A program made the translations under genes and the position numbers. A stretch of 64,000 nucleotides of DNA from Ursus arctos (Eukaryota > Chordata > Mammalia > Carnivora > Ursidae), in assembly GCF_023065955.2 (NCBI RefSeq), contig NW_026622797.1:54991689-55055688 (forward strand), in the 5' to 3' direction. Shown piece by piece: positions 1-12,001 of the stretch (positions within the stretch are counted from its first letter, which is position 1; each line of letters starts with the position of its first letter). The notes beneath the pieces are model-generated. The model saw only the letters and a list, made by a program, of their open reading frames with translations. It had not been told where the DNA came from and ran no database searches.

Positions 1-506
1 GTTTTGTTTTACCTTCTATTTCATTTATTTTTGCTCTAATCTTTATTATTTCCTTCCTTTTACTGGTTTTGGGTTTTGTTTGTTCTTCCTAATCTAGCTC
101 CTTTAGGTGTAAGGTGTATTTGTTTATTTGCAATTATTCTTGCTTCTTGAGCTAGGCCTGTATTGCTATAGACTTTCCTTTTAGAACCTTTGTTACTACA
201 TGCCAAAGATGTTCAGTTATTGTGTCTTCATTTTCATTTGTGTCCATGTGTTTTTATTTCCTCTTTAATTTCTTGTTGACCCAGTAGTTGTTTAGTAGCA
301 TGTTATTTAACTTCCATGTATTTGTGTTCTTTCCAGATTTTTTCTTGTGGTTGATTTCTAGTTTCATAGCTTAGGCTGGAAAAGATGCATAGTATGCCTT
401 CAGCTTTTTTGAATTTGTTGAGATTTGTTTTGTGGCCTAACACATGTGATCTGTTTTGGAAGATGTTCCATGTGCACTTGAAAAGAACATGTATTTTTCT
501 GGGTTT
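1..506 (-). mobile_element. Old L1 ORF2 fragment, antisense (left part)
   Basis: The plus strand reads as the reverse complement of the L1 ORF2 stretch that runs from the reverse-transcriptase N-terminus back to the endonuclease. Recognisable words are GGCCTGTATTGCTATA, TTCTAGTTTCATAG and TGTTCCATGTGCACTTGA. Many indels and stops make it a dead copy. It starts outside the window and is interrupted at about 504 by a younger L1 3' end; the reading resumes at about 1083. Family assignment is from memory of the L1 consensus. Confidence 0.8.
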
Positions 507-1083
507 TTTTTCCTCAAATTTTTATTTAAATTCTAGTTAGTTAACATATAGTATAATATTGGTTTCAGGAATAGAATTTAGTGATTCATCACTTACATTT
601 AATACCTAGTTCTTATCCCAACAAGTGCCCTCCTTAATGCCCATCACCCTTCTAGCTCATACCCCACCCACCTCTATCAACCTTCAGTTTGTTTTCTGTT
701 GTTAAGAGTCTCTTATGCTTTATTTCCCTCTCTCTTCCCCCCTTCCCATATATTCATCTGTTTTTTTCCTTAAATTCCATATATATGTGAAATCATATGG
801 TGTTTGTCATTCTGACTGACTTATTTCACATAACATAATACATTTTACCTCCATCCGCATCATTACAAATGGCAAGATTTCATTCTTTTTGATGGCTGAG
901 CAATACTCCATTGTATATAAACCACATCTTCTTTATCCATTCATCAGTTGATGGACATTTGGGCTCTTTCCATAGTTTGGCTATTGTTAATAATGCAGTT
1001 ATAAACACTGGGGTGCATGTACGCTCTTGAATCTGTATTTTTGTATCCTTTGAGTAAATACTTAATAGTGCAATTGCTCTTCT
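504..1083 (-). mobile_element. Carnivore L1 3' UTR/ORF2 end, nested in the older L1
   Basis: A poly-T run at 504-511 marks the 3' end of a minus-strand, 5'-truncated L1. It is followed by the carnivore L1 3' UTR (TCTAGTTAGTTAACATA, TCACCCTTCTAGCTC) and the familiar stretch CAAATGGCAAGATTTCATTC, ATACTCCATTGTATATA and GATGGACATTTGGGC. The surrounding older L1 breaks at GTATTTTTCTGG and resumes at TTCTGCTGTTTTTAGATGG, so TTCTG is the probable short target duplication. The nesting shows this insertion is the younger of the two. Confidence 0.85.
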
Positions 1084-1137
1084 GCTGTTTTTAGATGGAA
1101 TATTCTGAATATATCTGTTGGATACAAGATTAATGTA
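1084..1137 (-). mobile_element. Old L1 ORF2 fragment, antisense (continuation)
   Basis: This short stretch, CTGCTGTTTTTAGATGGAA and then a degraded ATATATCTGTT, continues the antisense ORF2 text left off at about 503. It ends at the point where the L1 text switches to the opposite orientation. Confidence 0.6.
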
Positions 1138-1745
1138 TTAAAATTCACTTATAAATTTCCTATATGCCACAATGAATAAACAGAATTTGAAATGAAAGCC
1201 ACAATGTTATTTACAGTAGCACCCAAATAAATGAAATACTTACGTATAAACCTAATAAAATAAATGCACAAGATCAATATGAGGAAAACTATAAGACTCT
1301 GATGAAAAAAATCAAAGAGCTAAATAAACAAATATTCCATGGTGTTACATAGAAAGGCTCAACATTGTCAGGATGTTAATTCTTTTCAACATGATCTATA
1401 GAATCAATGAAATCCCAGTCAAAATTCCAACAGTTTGTTTTGCAGAAATGAGAAGCTGATACAGACTTTATACGGAGTTTATACCGAGAAACAGAAGACC
1501 CAGAATAGCTAATACAATATTGACAGAGAAGCAAGTTGGAGGACTGACACTACTTGGCTTTCAGATTTGCTTTAAAGCTTAAGTAATCAAGATAATGTGG
1601 TAATCGTGAAAAAATAGACAAATTACTTAGTATAGCAATATGGAGAGCCCAAGGGGCCAGTGGGTATATAGGAACTCTGTACTTTCTGCTCAATTTTGCT
1701 ATGAATCTAAAACTGCTCTAAAAAATAAAGTCTATTTAAAGACAA
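1138..1745 (+). mobile_element. Old L1 ORF2 C-terminal region and 3' end, sense
   Basis: The sense strand carries a degraded ORF2 C-terminal region (ATTTACAGTAGCACC, AAACTATAAGACTCTGATGA, AATCAATGAAATCCCAGTCA, GTTGGAGGACTGACACTAC). It ends in an L1M-type 3' terminus (GGAACTCTGTACTTTCTGC, AAAACTGCTCTAAAAAATAA) with the polyadenylation signal AATAAA near 1725. No open frame remains. With the antisense pieces to the left, it forms the layout expected of a 5'-inverted insertion. Confidence 0.85.
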
Positions 1746-1983
1746 TTCAAGGTATAAACAAATATGGAATTATTCCCTGGGTACAATTTTTTTTTTTAAC
1801 CAGCCTATCTTAGCAATGAGACCATTTACTCATACAACACAAATTTAGTGCTTATATTTGTAAAGATAATCTTTACCTTATTGTTCAATGTAATGCTCCC
1901 TTTTAAATAAACCAACATGGAATTACATATAAATGGCATGTACAGTGTTATCCATTACTTTGCATTGAGACTGTATGCCATTT

Positions 1984-2085
1984 ACATGCTGTAGCGGATA
2001 GAACTCTACCTTCCAAAAAGATATGTCTAAATCCCAACACTGTGGAGGATGATTCATGCTCCTACAGCCTTATGAATCTTTGAAA
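1984..2085 (+). mobile_element. Possible MaLR (MLT1-like) LTR fragment
   Basis: The segment CCAAAAAGATATGTCTAAATCC, here broken by substitutions, resembles the start of MLT1-type LTRs, but nothing beyond about 100 bases can be followed. It may be a decayed LTR 5' end or chance similarity. Confidence 0.3.
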
Positions 2086-2109
2086 GCTGAAAGAGTGGAT
2101 CTTAGGAAG

Positions 2110-4517
2110 TACTCAATGTTCCACAGGTTCTAGAAAGTTATCATTTGAGTTTGTTCACCATATTTCTGTCTAGTTTCAGCTACAGATTCCTTAAAAGCAC
2201 ACTTCTCAACATTGCAGTTTCATATTCCAAATTCCTAGAGAAGGAACTTGTGAGCACCTTGTTTCTCTCAAGTAAGAATCTTTGGGGTTTTGACAGCAAT
2301 AGATATCATCAGTATGAATAGGATTTTATCTCTAAAGTTAGTAATTTTCCAGTTTCTTCATTCAAATGCATTATGAAATTGATAGATAATAATTTGGCAG
2401 ATTTTTGCCTCAAGAAGTCTTTCAGTCTACTTCTGTTGATATATATGAATGCTTTCTAAAAGGTTGGTCTTACATTTTATTAAAATTCCTGGGAGTTTTT
2501 GAAATAACAGGTAAAATTGATATAAAAAAGCAGTGTTTACAAGGAGACCTGAGTATGTCTTTTACATATATGCTCTGAGAGACTGAGAAAATGCTCTCCA
2601 GAACACCTCATCTGAAAATTAAACTGATATCTTTTCTTAAGTGGAATTATTCCTTTAGCATGGACTACAAAAGTAATCCCTAAAATCCCTTCACATATTA
2701 TTGTGTTGTGTCACACTTCAAATGCATTGCACATTGATAGATTTTGAAATGTCATTATCATTTATTAGTTGCTAGCACTTATTTCAAGTATTGTGTTTTG
2801 TTGTTTCCTTTTATAAAGCCCTTTTTGTCTATTTCAAAATCTTTTACATGAAAATCTTTTCTCTTTGCAATTTCTGCTTTTATTGTGTTTCCTTCAGTTG
2901 CCTTTTGGATGCCTTTCTTTTTTCTTAGGTTAGAGAATTTCTTGGTAATTAGTTTTCATTATTTCTTTAAATGGCCCTCTGTGGGATTTTTCATTCTACT
3001 TTTATTGCTTTAGTTTTTTTTTTTTTAATAAGGTATACTACTTTCTCTTACTTAGAATTTCCTTGACCCCTTCGAAAAAATAATAAAAATTAAAAGCAGG
3101 GGAATAAAAGCACACAAAAATATGAGTTTAAAATGATCTGTGTGTGTGTATGTGCGTGTACTCATGTGCACACATGCATGCATATCAAGCATAATACTGT
3201 GTTTTTCTTTCAAGCTAGGCATTGGCATTTTATTTGGTAGATTTCCTTTTCATATTGATTTGAAATAATAGTAATGCGTACTAATAAAGAACAAAGAGAA
3301 TACAAAATACAAGAAGTAAAAACAAGAAAATAATATAAACATATCTTTCAAGTATTATTTCTGGTTGAATTGCTTTATTTCCTGGAAAACTAAAGGTCTG
3401 AAATACAGCTTGTGTTGGAGACTAGATAGACTTCCTCCTGCTTTGTATCCTGATAAATTAGTTTCAGGAAAAGAAGCTGGACATCTGCAGAGCTTCTCAC
3501 AGAGCAAGTTATCCTTTACACTTACTGTATGGAAGATAGAGAAAAAGAAACCTACTTTTTGTGAGCAAGTCAATATCAGAGAGAGATTACAAAAATGGGT
3601 ACATTTATGTCTATGCTTGTGTATATGCATGTGTTTGTGTACACTCTGTGAAGAAAGAGGAACATTATTTTAGAGTAGTTCTACAGGGCAGAATTAGAAC
3701 CAGTAAGGAGATTTAAAAGTTGGCTTAGGTACAATAAATTAATTTTTAAAAATTAACTTGGGGTTCTGTGCCCTGCTCCTGCTTGAAACTGGATCTGAAT
3801 AACCATGTTTCTGACATAAAATACAAGGAAAGCTTGAAATTTGTGGCTTCTAACATATTCTAACTCAGAAAATTATAAAAAACAAAATGATTTAGATAAT
3901 AATAAGAAACAAAATTACTTTGGAGCAAACTTTATTTATCAAAAACAGGTATATGAAACACTGTTTCCAACTATAATTTTTGCCTCAGCAAACTTACTGC
4001 TATCTTTATAATTGTTTTTTTTTTCAGTATAAGTATTTGGTACATATAGAAACTGATTATAGTATGTTTATTCTGATCTTTACCTTTTATGATACAAAAT
4101 TATACAATTCAAAAATTTGAAAAGAATTAACATGAGAAGTTGTGGGTACCTGTGCTATATCAGGAATTAGTGAAATGAGAATAAAATAAGGGCTGGTGGG
4201 GTAAGAACTGAAGTAAAAAGATATGGAAAGACTGTGTTTCAGCAAGATCAGAGCCTCACAATTTGGTTAGTATCAGTGAATTTAATGCCTTCATGGAGTT
4301 TTGAAAATTAAACCCAAATACTTAGTAATATGTACTATAGGTTAAAAAATCTATTAATATATAATGTGAAACTTAAAATGAAATCATTAAATATTTCACA
4401 AACATCCATAGCATACAGTAATATTAATTCTTATTATATACATAATTTTCATAATTTAGAAGTATATAAAGCATCAAAACTTATTTTGAAAAAATTATTG
4501 ATATCAGATTCTTAACA
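2110..4517. other. Unique AT-rich non-coding DNA
   Basis: I recognise no repeat family or gene here. There is an imperfect TG/ATGC-rich stretch at 3138-3182. Two overlapping open frames of 91 and 102 codons on opposite strands near 3355-3673 have no domain, signal or codon pattern that marks them as coding. The T-rich part around 2780-3060 could be very old L1, but I cannot anchor it. Confidence 0.4.
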
Positions 4518-4527
4518 GTTCTATTTT

Positions 4528-4720
4528 TTTTTTTTTTTGAGAGAGAGAGAGAGGGAGCATGAGTGGTGGAAGAGGGGCAAGGGGAGAGGGAGAGAATCTC
4601 CAGCAGACTTTGCACTGACCATGGAGCCTAACATGGGCCTGGATCTCATGACCCTAAGATCATGACCTAAGCCAAAATCAAGAGTTGGACACTTAACTGA
4701 CTGACACTTAATTGCACCCC
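4528..4720 (-). mobile_element. CAN-SINE (minus strand)
   Basis: The element reads from a poly-T (A-rich tail) through a GAGAGAGA pyrimidine-type region to the tRNA-derived head (GATCATGACCTAAGCC ... GCACCCC). Flanking repeats GTTCTATTTT (4518-4527) and GTTCCATTTT (4725-4734), with one mismatch, are the target-site duplication. The divergent head suggests an older member. Confidence 0.9.
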
Positions 4721-4879
4721 AATTGTTCCATTTTAAAGACAAGGAAAATTAAAACAAATTAACTGAGAAATTTTTCCCAAAGAATGTATTTATTTTGAGG
4801 TAACAAATCTTTTTGTCTTTCTACTAAAATATGTCACTTCTTTATTTTGTAAGGAACTTGTAGATGCCATGGAGATATA

Positions 4880-5010
4880 AAATAAATTAGGAAGTGGTTC
4901 CTGACTTTAAAGGGCTTGTGATATAGATCGGAAAACAGACATGGACATATAATACCATAAACAAATGGTCATACCTTAGGCATTATAGCATAGATATGAA
5001 ATAAAACTTC
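4880..5010 (-). mobile_element. Possible L2 relic
   Basis: The text CCTGACTTTAAAGGGCTTGT ... AACAGACATGGACATATAA resembles the antisense of the L2 3' region (consensus: ...CTGCCCTCATGGAGCTTAC...GACAGACA...). It is very diverged. Confidence 0.35.
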
Positions 5011-5524
5011 AGTTGCAAAGATATGATGAGGATAGCCTTTTTTATTAGAAAAAAAGAAAAATATGGTAGTCAGTGGTGAAACAACTGTATCTGAAATATT
5101 GTTCAGAATTTTTAGCACCAGAATTTAAGAGGTCTTCGAAATGATGAAATGCAACTGAAATACAAAAGGAAAAAAAGATAGATGATTTGAACATAAGGAA
5201 GACTGCGTTTTGAACAGGGGTGGAAGCGGAAATATGTGAGCATGATTTCATTGTGGTTCCAGCAAATGCTCATATAGGAATTTTCTAATAATTAACACTG
5301 TTTCAAAATGAAATTGAGCATCATCATTCTCATTATGAATTTTTAAATAGAAGCTGAATTATCATTGTCTCTCTGGATTAAATGCATGGAAGGTTGAACT
5401 AGATTTCTTTCAGTCCTTCTTGATTCTAAGCACCTAAAAGTCAATTAATGGACCTACCAATTAGATATTAACAAGAAATTTCAGATAAATTCCATTTGTC
5501 ACCATTACTGCCAGGGTTTCTTTG

Positions 5525-5660
5525 TTCTTTAACTCAATAAACGTTTGTTAAGTAATCATGTGCAAGCTGCTGGGATTGGGACTAGAAATACATAATTTAT
5601 CAAGTAGAATTAAAGAAATATAAATAAGTGATCATACTATGTTATGACAAGTGCTTGTTG
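5525..5660 (-). mobile_element. L2 relic
   Basis: ACTCAATAAACGTTTGTTAAG, then a GTGCAAGCTGCTGGGATTGG-like run and TGATCATACTATGTTATGACAAGTGCTTGTTG, follow the antisense L2 3' end in order (broken here by substitutions). It is an ancient, diverged mammalian LINE fragment. Confidence 0.5.
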
Positions 5661-5669
5661 CAGGAAATG

Positions 5670-7330
5670 TTAGTTGGCTACCCATAGCCTTTTTCCTTTT
5701 TATTCCCTGTTTAAAACCTCTAGAACTTGTTGGTATTGTAGGGAAACGTCTTTGATCAGAGAACCCCAGATGGACCTTTTCTCCAGCTCTAGGGATGAAT
5801 CATAACTTGGTTAACCCCACTGTCTTTTGTCAGTTATTTGCCTTCCCATTCTCCCATGTGACTCAAGGTGATCTGATGAAAAAATCTAGCCAAGCTAAGA
5901 GAAGCGTTTGACTTAAGATTCCTGAAAAATCTATGTTTATAAAATATGAGAGAAGTACACAAATTAAGGACCTTACTGTCACTGATTCCTCAGTGCCCTA
6001 TCTTGCTTCTTATTTTTGAATATATCTGTGATGCCCAGAACTTCTGCAGATAACTTACAAAGATCAGGTAACAGGTACGATTAAAAAAAAAATTTTTTTT
6101 TTTTTTTAAATACTGGCTCATAAAGCTGGAAAAATCCTGGGGCTTTACTGAAATCATTGAGTTGCTAAAAAGCAAACACAAATGAACAAACAGAAAAACT
6201 CTGCACTTTCCTTGTAAAATTGATAAATGTTCTTAGTATAAGCTACCATTTGGTATCCTTTTAATTGCATCTAAGATCATTCCCAACTTATACAATACTG
6301 TGTCTGTGTCTGTGTGTGTGTCTGTGTGTGTGTGTGTGTGTGTGCCTGCACACCTCAGGTAAAAATTAAAATATATGATCAAGAACATTGATCACTGAAT
6401 TTTATACTACTAGCTGTGATATGCCATGTTTTTCTTTCTATTTTGGTCATGTTTCTCTGTGTGCCTTAACCATGTAACAAAATTGCCAATCCCTTATTGA
6501 TAGGAATCTGCTTTTATTCTCCCCTATGAGCGTCTGTGTCCCAATAGAAAACACATAGTACGCTCAAACTGGATAATTTGAGAAAATTTAACATAGAACT
6601 ATTGGTGAAGGTATGGCATGGTTTAGAGGAGCGAAAAAGAAATAGAGAAGGGACCCTGGAACCACCAGTAACAAGAATCATCACTACTACCAGCCCTAAA
6701 GGCACAAGGAAAGAGGAATTGCTGTAATCCTAAAATGTAGTATATAGAGAGACATCAGGTCATTGCTGGATGTTTCCTGCAAAAGCTAGTTGTGGGTCTG
6801 TCCATAGAACTGTGCAACATGACAGCTGGTTTCCTTCAGAGGAAGCAACTGGAAGATTAGGAGAGAATGTGTAAATTGGAAGCCACAGTATCTTTGTAAT
6901 CTGTTGTGAAAGTGCTATCACATCACTTTTGCCATTTTCTGTTCATGGAAATGAGCCATTAGGTCTAGCCCATATTCAAGGAGTGGATTAAACAAGGCCT
7001 TGCATACCAGGAAATGGAGATTCTTAGGAGGCATTTTAGAGAGTACCCATAATGTTAATGTTAATAGTCCAAGAATTGGTTTTTATCAATTCAAATAAAG
7101 TGATTTACAGAGATGATACTGAGATATGATACAGCTGAAGCATAGTAAATAAGTAGGAAACACGAAGGAAAGTAGTCAGAGAATATTCTAGACTCAGTAA
7201 TGCGGTTACTTGTAGATCATGGAAAATAGTTCAGATATAATGCTATATTTAAGTGGTACCTATTGATGTATTTTAATTAAAGCCTTGAGAAGATATGTTT
7301 ATGTTTTGAAAAAAAATTACTTTTGTATTT
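5670..7330. other. Mostly unique non-coding DNA
   Basis: No gene seen. There is an A/T junction tract at 6083-6108. The part at about 6900-7060 (GCCATTTTCTGTTCATGGAA, CCATATTCAAGGAGTGGATT) has the feel of an old dispersed repeat, but I cannot name the family. Confidence 0.35.
6299..6345. repeat. (TG)n microsatellite, imperfect
   Basis: TG dinucleotides interrupted by TCTG units, ending in a pure run of about eight TG units. Length polymorphism is likely. Confidence 0.9.
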
Positions 7331-7339
7331 AGATAGAGA

Positions 7340-7640
7340 ATGGGTTGCCATGAAGCAAAAGTGAAAGAAGGAAATCAATTAGGAAGGCAATAGCTGTAAC
7401 TCAGGTTAGAAGTAATATTGCTTTGGTCTGGGGTGGTGGTAATGGATATGAAGTAGGTGGATTTCAGATAGATATATTTTGGAGATTGAATTGTCTTGCT
7501 GAGTATTTAACATAGGTTAGTAAAGAAAAATAAAAAAAGAAAATCAAAGGTCTGCCTTAGGTTTTTGGTCCTTATATCTAGGTGACTTATAGCTCTATTT
7601 ACTGAGATGTGGAAGACAGAATAGAACAGGTTTGTTATAA
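7340..7640 (-). mobile_element. L2 LINE relic
   Basis: The plus strand follows the antisense of the L2 3' half in order: CAATAGCTGTAACTCAGGT, TTTGGTCTGGGGTGGTGG, TATATTTTGGAGATTGAAT, GGTTTTTGGTCCTTATATC-like text and TTACTGAGATGTGGAAGAC. This is one of the clearer L2 pieces in the window. No open frame remains. Confidence 0.65.
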
Positions 7641-7649
7641 AACCAGTTA

Positions 7650-9300
7650 GTTACCCTTCATCCATTTTAGGTTTTCCCTATTATTAAACAATCAATAGGT
7701 GGTACCAAGTAGGAAGCAGGATAGAAGAGTTTGGAATGGATAGTATTTGTCTGGGCTAGAGATAATGATGTGGAAAAACAGACATAAAATATTGGTCAAG
7801 TGCCATATGATTTTCTAAATATTTACTTTCAATTTCTGTGCTTAATGTTGCTATGTGATAACAGTTTGCAGACCACCACCAGTCTACAGAATACACTTTG
7901 AGTAGCACTATTCCTGGTCATGTGGATAAAAACTGAATATGTCTTGTGTAGAAATAATTGCTAAAGTAGTCAGTAAGTAGGTAGGAGACATCCACATCCA
8001 TCTGGCACAGTGAAGGAACTGGGCCTTTTAATATTGATCCAATGTGGAAATGCAAATACGTATACATATGTGGATATATGTGTAAATAGTTATAGTTTAA
8101 TGATAGTGATAGCAAAAATGTATCAACAAAAAAAAGATGTGAGCTCTGACATTTTTCTCAGACTTTTAAAAAATATAGTGTTGTTTTACTATAACAGATG
8201 TCAATAGTTATGTAAATGTTTAAAATTATATAAAAACTCTTAATTAGTTATTACATTTTGACTTTTAATCCCAAAACTGACATCTCAAAACCAGTACATG
8301 TCAATATCTAACCACTAAGCAAATGTCTTCTTTTGAACCACTCCCCATAGGAATACAGGGAGAAATTGTAAGAGCTGGAGTCTAAGATAGGAAAGGAGTT
8401 GGTCTCACCTGCTGGTCTCAGTGGACATTCAGAAATATGAATTACCCTTAGCTCTTATGAATGGCTATTTGATATATCCTTAGGGACTCCTACTATAAGA
8501 CTAACTATTTCTCTCATTTATTTCCTCCAACAACAATTAGGCTTGATAAAGCAGAAAAAGCCAAATGTCACATTTGGTGTGTTTCTGGATGACTGCATTG
8601 ATTTTTGGCTGGTGGATAAATTCAATTACATACAGCATTCAGAGATTTCTGTAATTGTAATTTTGTTGGATCTCCTCACTCAATAACTTCTCATTTCCTA
8701 ATCTCCTGTAAGGTCAAAGTGGCAGAGTGTAGAGTAATTTTTTAAAGCAGTACATGAGTAAAATTCAATATCTAATAATAGGCAAAGCAAATGCTATTAT
8801 ACACTCAACATTCAGCTTTTAAAATTCATATTAATTACAAACTACCATCTGCTCAATTTCTGTGGATATCTCATACCTGAAACCATGGACTCTTGATTTA
8901 GAAAATGAAAGCTGTAATTTCTTCCTGAATGATTTGGATTTAGCAATACTAAATTTTGCAAAAGTTAATTATTATGAAATCTTGAAGCTTAATTTGAGTT
9001 ATGAAGTTTCATAACAATGGGGATATGTATGTGTATGTATATATACAGTTAACATGCTATAAATATATCAGAAACATGCAAACCTGCAAAAAAAAGAGAG
9101 CAAAGAAAGTGTTACATTCCGGGGCAAGGATTAGGATGGAGGGAAGGAGAGAGAGAGAGATTACTGGGATCATTTATATAAAGAGATTGATGAATGAAGT
9201 TGTTTCTCTGTCAGAATTTTTTACCACTTCTCTTCATGTGTAGTCACTTGATGTAGCATCAAGTATTTCTGATTATTGACTCAGACTGGCAGTTGGCTAT
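7650..9300. other. Unique AT-rich non-coding DNA
   Basis: No repeat family or gene recognised. The short frames at 7918-8207 overlap on both strands in AT-rich sequence and look like chance. Confidence 0.4.
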
Positions 9301-9316
9301 TGCCACATGGTGGAAT

Positions 9317-9344
9317 ACACACACACACACACACACACACACAC
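9317..9344. repeat. (AC)14 microsatellite
   Basis: Fourteen uninterrupted AC units. Confidence 0.95.
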
Positions 9345-9540
9345 TCATACATACACTCACAATTCTATAAGGTACTACAAAAAATATCATTTATTTCCCT
9401 CAATTAACTTTGGTATATTAAATTGTCAATGTTCCATTCTGTTTCTAGGGTCATACTCAATGTCATTGATGTCATACATTGCTTCCTGAGCTCAGCTCTA
9501 AATCTTTTACTTCCCCATTATCTCCTGGTTTATGGTCCTC

Positions 9541-9617
9541 TTGTTTGTGTTTGTTTGTTTGTTTGTTTTGTTTTGTTTTGTTTGTTTTGTTTTGTTTTGT
9601 TTGTTTTGTTTTGTTTT
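9541..9617. repeat. (TTTG)n / (TTTTG)n microsatellite
   Basis: TTTG units at the left pass into mixed TTTTG and TTTG units at the right. The 89-codon and 62-codon frames across it encode only Phe/Val/Cys/Leu-rich low-complexity peptides and are not genes. Confidence 0.95.
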
Positions 9618-9639
9618 CACCTCCCTCCTTGCTTTTTGT

Positions 9640-9835
9640 TGCGTATGGTACAGTGGAAGAGCACTAAACTAGTAGTGAGAACAAAGATTTGAATTTAACC
9701 TCAGCTATTTAGTAATTCTGTTATCTTGGGCAAGTCTCTTTCCTTTCTCAACCTCAAGACACTCATCTGTAATAGTTATCCTACAGGGTTCTTGTGAAGA
9801 TTAAATAACATAATAAATAAATGAGTATATGATTG
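9640..9835 (+). mobile_element. MIR SINE, nearly full length
   Basis: The full MIR order is visible: GGTACAGTGGAAGAGCACTA at the tRNA-derived end, TTATCTTGGGCAAGTCTCTT core, CTCAACCTCAAGACACTCAT, CTACAGGGTTCTTGTGAAGA and the TTAAATAACATAA end. This is an ancient mammalian SINE, and one of the better preserved copies here. Confidence 0.85.
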
Positions 9836-10224
9836 AAGCAAGGCTGGCCAGAATGAATGGCCTCTAGAGAGTAAGACTGTTATCTTAAATGACAATAATA
9901 GAATGCAAAAACATATAAACTTTAAAATTAAAGGAAAAAATATACATATAATAAGTCACTAGGATAAATGAGAAAGGACTCTTCATACTCCGGGAAAAAA
10001 AAAAATGAAAAGAGAATAAGGAAGACAGTTGAAGGAAATGTTTGAAAATGCGGTAAAGCAAAGTTGCAATTACTGTTAGTTACTTCCTCTTTTCTCTGAA
10101 ATAGAAGATAAAATGGCCCAATGAGATTAAGAAGAAACAGTGGATAAGGGAGCCTGAAAATATGCTAAGGTGAGAGGAACACCTTCAAGCACCTGTTGAT
10201 GAACTCAGAAGTTGAGATAGGTAT

Positions 10225-10365
10225 AGAATGTAGGGATTCAACAATTCTATTGAACAACAGTGCTCATCATGAGTGTACTCTTTAATCCCCATCACCTATT
10301 TTAACCATCCCCTCATCAACCTCCTCTCTGGTAACCATCGTTTGTTCTCTATCGTTGAGAAAATG
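10225..10365 (-). mobile_element. L1 3' UTR fragment
   Basis: GATTCAACAATTCTATTGAA, AGTGCTCATCATGAGTGTAC, TTAATCCCCATCACCTATTT and CCTCTCTGGTAACCATCGTT follow the antisense 3' UTR of carnivore L1. Neither a poly-T end nor ORF2 is attached. Confidence 0.8.
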
Positions 10366-10369
10366 ACTT

Positions 10370-10990
10370 TCAGCTTCCTAAGAATGTAGAAGGAGTTTCT
10401 CCATGTGAAAAAAAGAAAAAGCTATATTTCTTAGAGACAGAGACAGAGATACTGAGAACGTGTGACATTAAGCTGAGTCATAGCCCAAGACAAGATTCAG
10501 GGACCAAGAGTATGAACAGATGATAAAACTTTTTGAAAAATTATTTGCTACAGAAATAAGGCTGATGGACTGAACATGAAATTAGAAGACATTATGTTGA
10601 TATGTCTTAGAGGGTGTGGAAAATATCAAGGGGACTTAGGATAATCATTCAACTACTCTTGTAATTAGTCTTCTAATGTAAAATTTATTCACTTATTAGG
10701 ACAGTTGAAATTATATTTTGAAAGTAGTGTGGAAAAGATAATAACATGAACCTAGGGAATGCCAATGAGGATGCTTGCTTGAAGTGCGATGAAAGACAAC
10801 ATGTCTGAAGCTGGGATGGTCAAGGAACTGAGGAAACACTGAGTGTTGTACTGATATTTTAATGCAGATTTTTGAAATCACCAAAGATAATTATGGGAGT
10901 TAAGGTATTAAAAAAGGGCTCCTTTTGTTATTGAATTTTTTTAGTTTGTGAATATGACTATATTAGCTAAACGATGTCTGCTGTGAGACT
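10370..10990. other. Unclassified non-coding DNA
   Basis: I see no gene and no named repeat family. The composition is purine-biased in places. Confidence 0.35.
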
Positions 10991-11001
10991 TACGACTTTT
11001 A

Positions 11002-11115
11002 TTATTTTTTTTAAATTCCAGTATAATTAACACACAGTGCTATATTAGTTTTAGGTATATAATATAGTGATTCAACAATTGTATACATTCCTCAGTGCTC
11101 ATCATGGTAAGTGTA
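11002..11115 (-). mobile_element. L1 3' end fragment
   Basis: A short T-run, then AAATTCCAGTATAATTAACA, GTTTTAGGTATATAATATAG and CTCAGTGCTCATCATGG, matches the extreme 3' end of carnivore L1 read antisense. Confidence 0.8.
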
Positions 11116-11642
11116 CATTATGGAAATGTTTTAATGTACTTCGTTTGGGTATTTGTTCTCATGCAAAGACTATTTACTTCTGATTTATGACTTTTATATT
11201 TTCTTGATATCTTTATCTTGAGAGTTTGTTTGCTATTTGTTCTTAACAAATATATCTGTTAAAATTGGGGTTACAACTCAGTATGAAATCCCTAACTGCC
11301 ATTGACTGGTGTTACAAGGCAGCATTTAAGGATTTCTCAGAGTTAAAAAGTTTATCTAGAAGATGCTGTGTAAATGATAAGAATCATGTATCAGTATATG
11401 ATGTATCACTTGTCTAACAATTCTTATGATGCTTTCTGATATGATTAGTGTATTGGTATCCTGCAGAGAATATATGTTGCATGGTTAATACAATAACATT
11501 TGATGGGAGAAAGTTTGAGCTCTGTCATATTTTACAATAGTTTATTCCTAGGACATCCCATTATGTACTTTGAAGATACCAGTGTCTGTAACAAGGACGT
11601 TAAATATTCTTAGGGTTCTAACTAATCTGCAGACCAACATTC

Positions 11643-11765
11643 GTTCTCAAACTTCTTGGTTGCAGGGCCCTTTGATACTTTTAAAAATTATTGAGGAACC
11701 TAGATAGAGTTTGATTATGTATATTATATCTGTTAATATTTACTATTTTATAAATTATTTTTCTA
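11643..11765. mobile_element. Probable hAT-type DNA transposon relic
   Basis: TCTCAAACTTCTTGGTTGCA, GGGCCCTTTGATACTTTTAA and ATTATTGAGGAACC resemble a common mammalian non-autonomous hAT-Charlie sequence, which I recall as a dispersed repeat but cannot name securely. It is cut on the right by the SINE and L1 sequence that follow. Confidence 0.45.
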
Positions 11766-11782
11766 ATTAGCTGACTTTATTT

Positions 11783-11799
11783 ATTTATTTTTAAAGATT

Positions 11800-11834
<35 letters not shown>

Positions 11835-12001
11835 TTTGACAGAGAGACAGCCAGTGAGAGAGGGAACACAGGCAGGGGGAGTGGGAGAGGAAGAAGCAGG
11901 CTCCCAGCAGAGGAGCCTGATGTGGGGCTCGATCCCAGAACGCTAGGATCACACCCTGAGCCAAAGGCAGACGCTTAACAACTGTGCCACCCAGGCGCCC
12001 C
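11783..12001 (-). mobile_element. CAN-SINE, bear-type (minus strand)
   Basis: The tail is an expanded TTTA run (11800-11837). The body includes GACAGAGAGACAGCCAGTGA, GCTCGATCCCAGAACGCTAG and a CCACCCAGGCGCCCC head. Perfect 10-bp flanks GACTTTATTT (11773-11782 and 12002-12011) are the target-site duplication. The insertion landed in the T-rich 3' end of an older antisense L1M fragment that continues to the right. Confidence 0.95.

Noticed and set aside
3355..3673. Opposed 91- and 102-codon frames
   Set aside because: Overlapping frames on both strands with no recognisable domain, no splice support visible and AT-rich composition; most likely chance.
9423..9692. 89-codon frame rich in Phe, Val, Cys and Leu
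   Set aside because: It translates the TTTG/TTTTG microsatellite.
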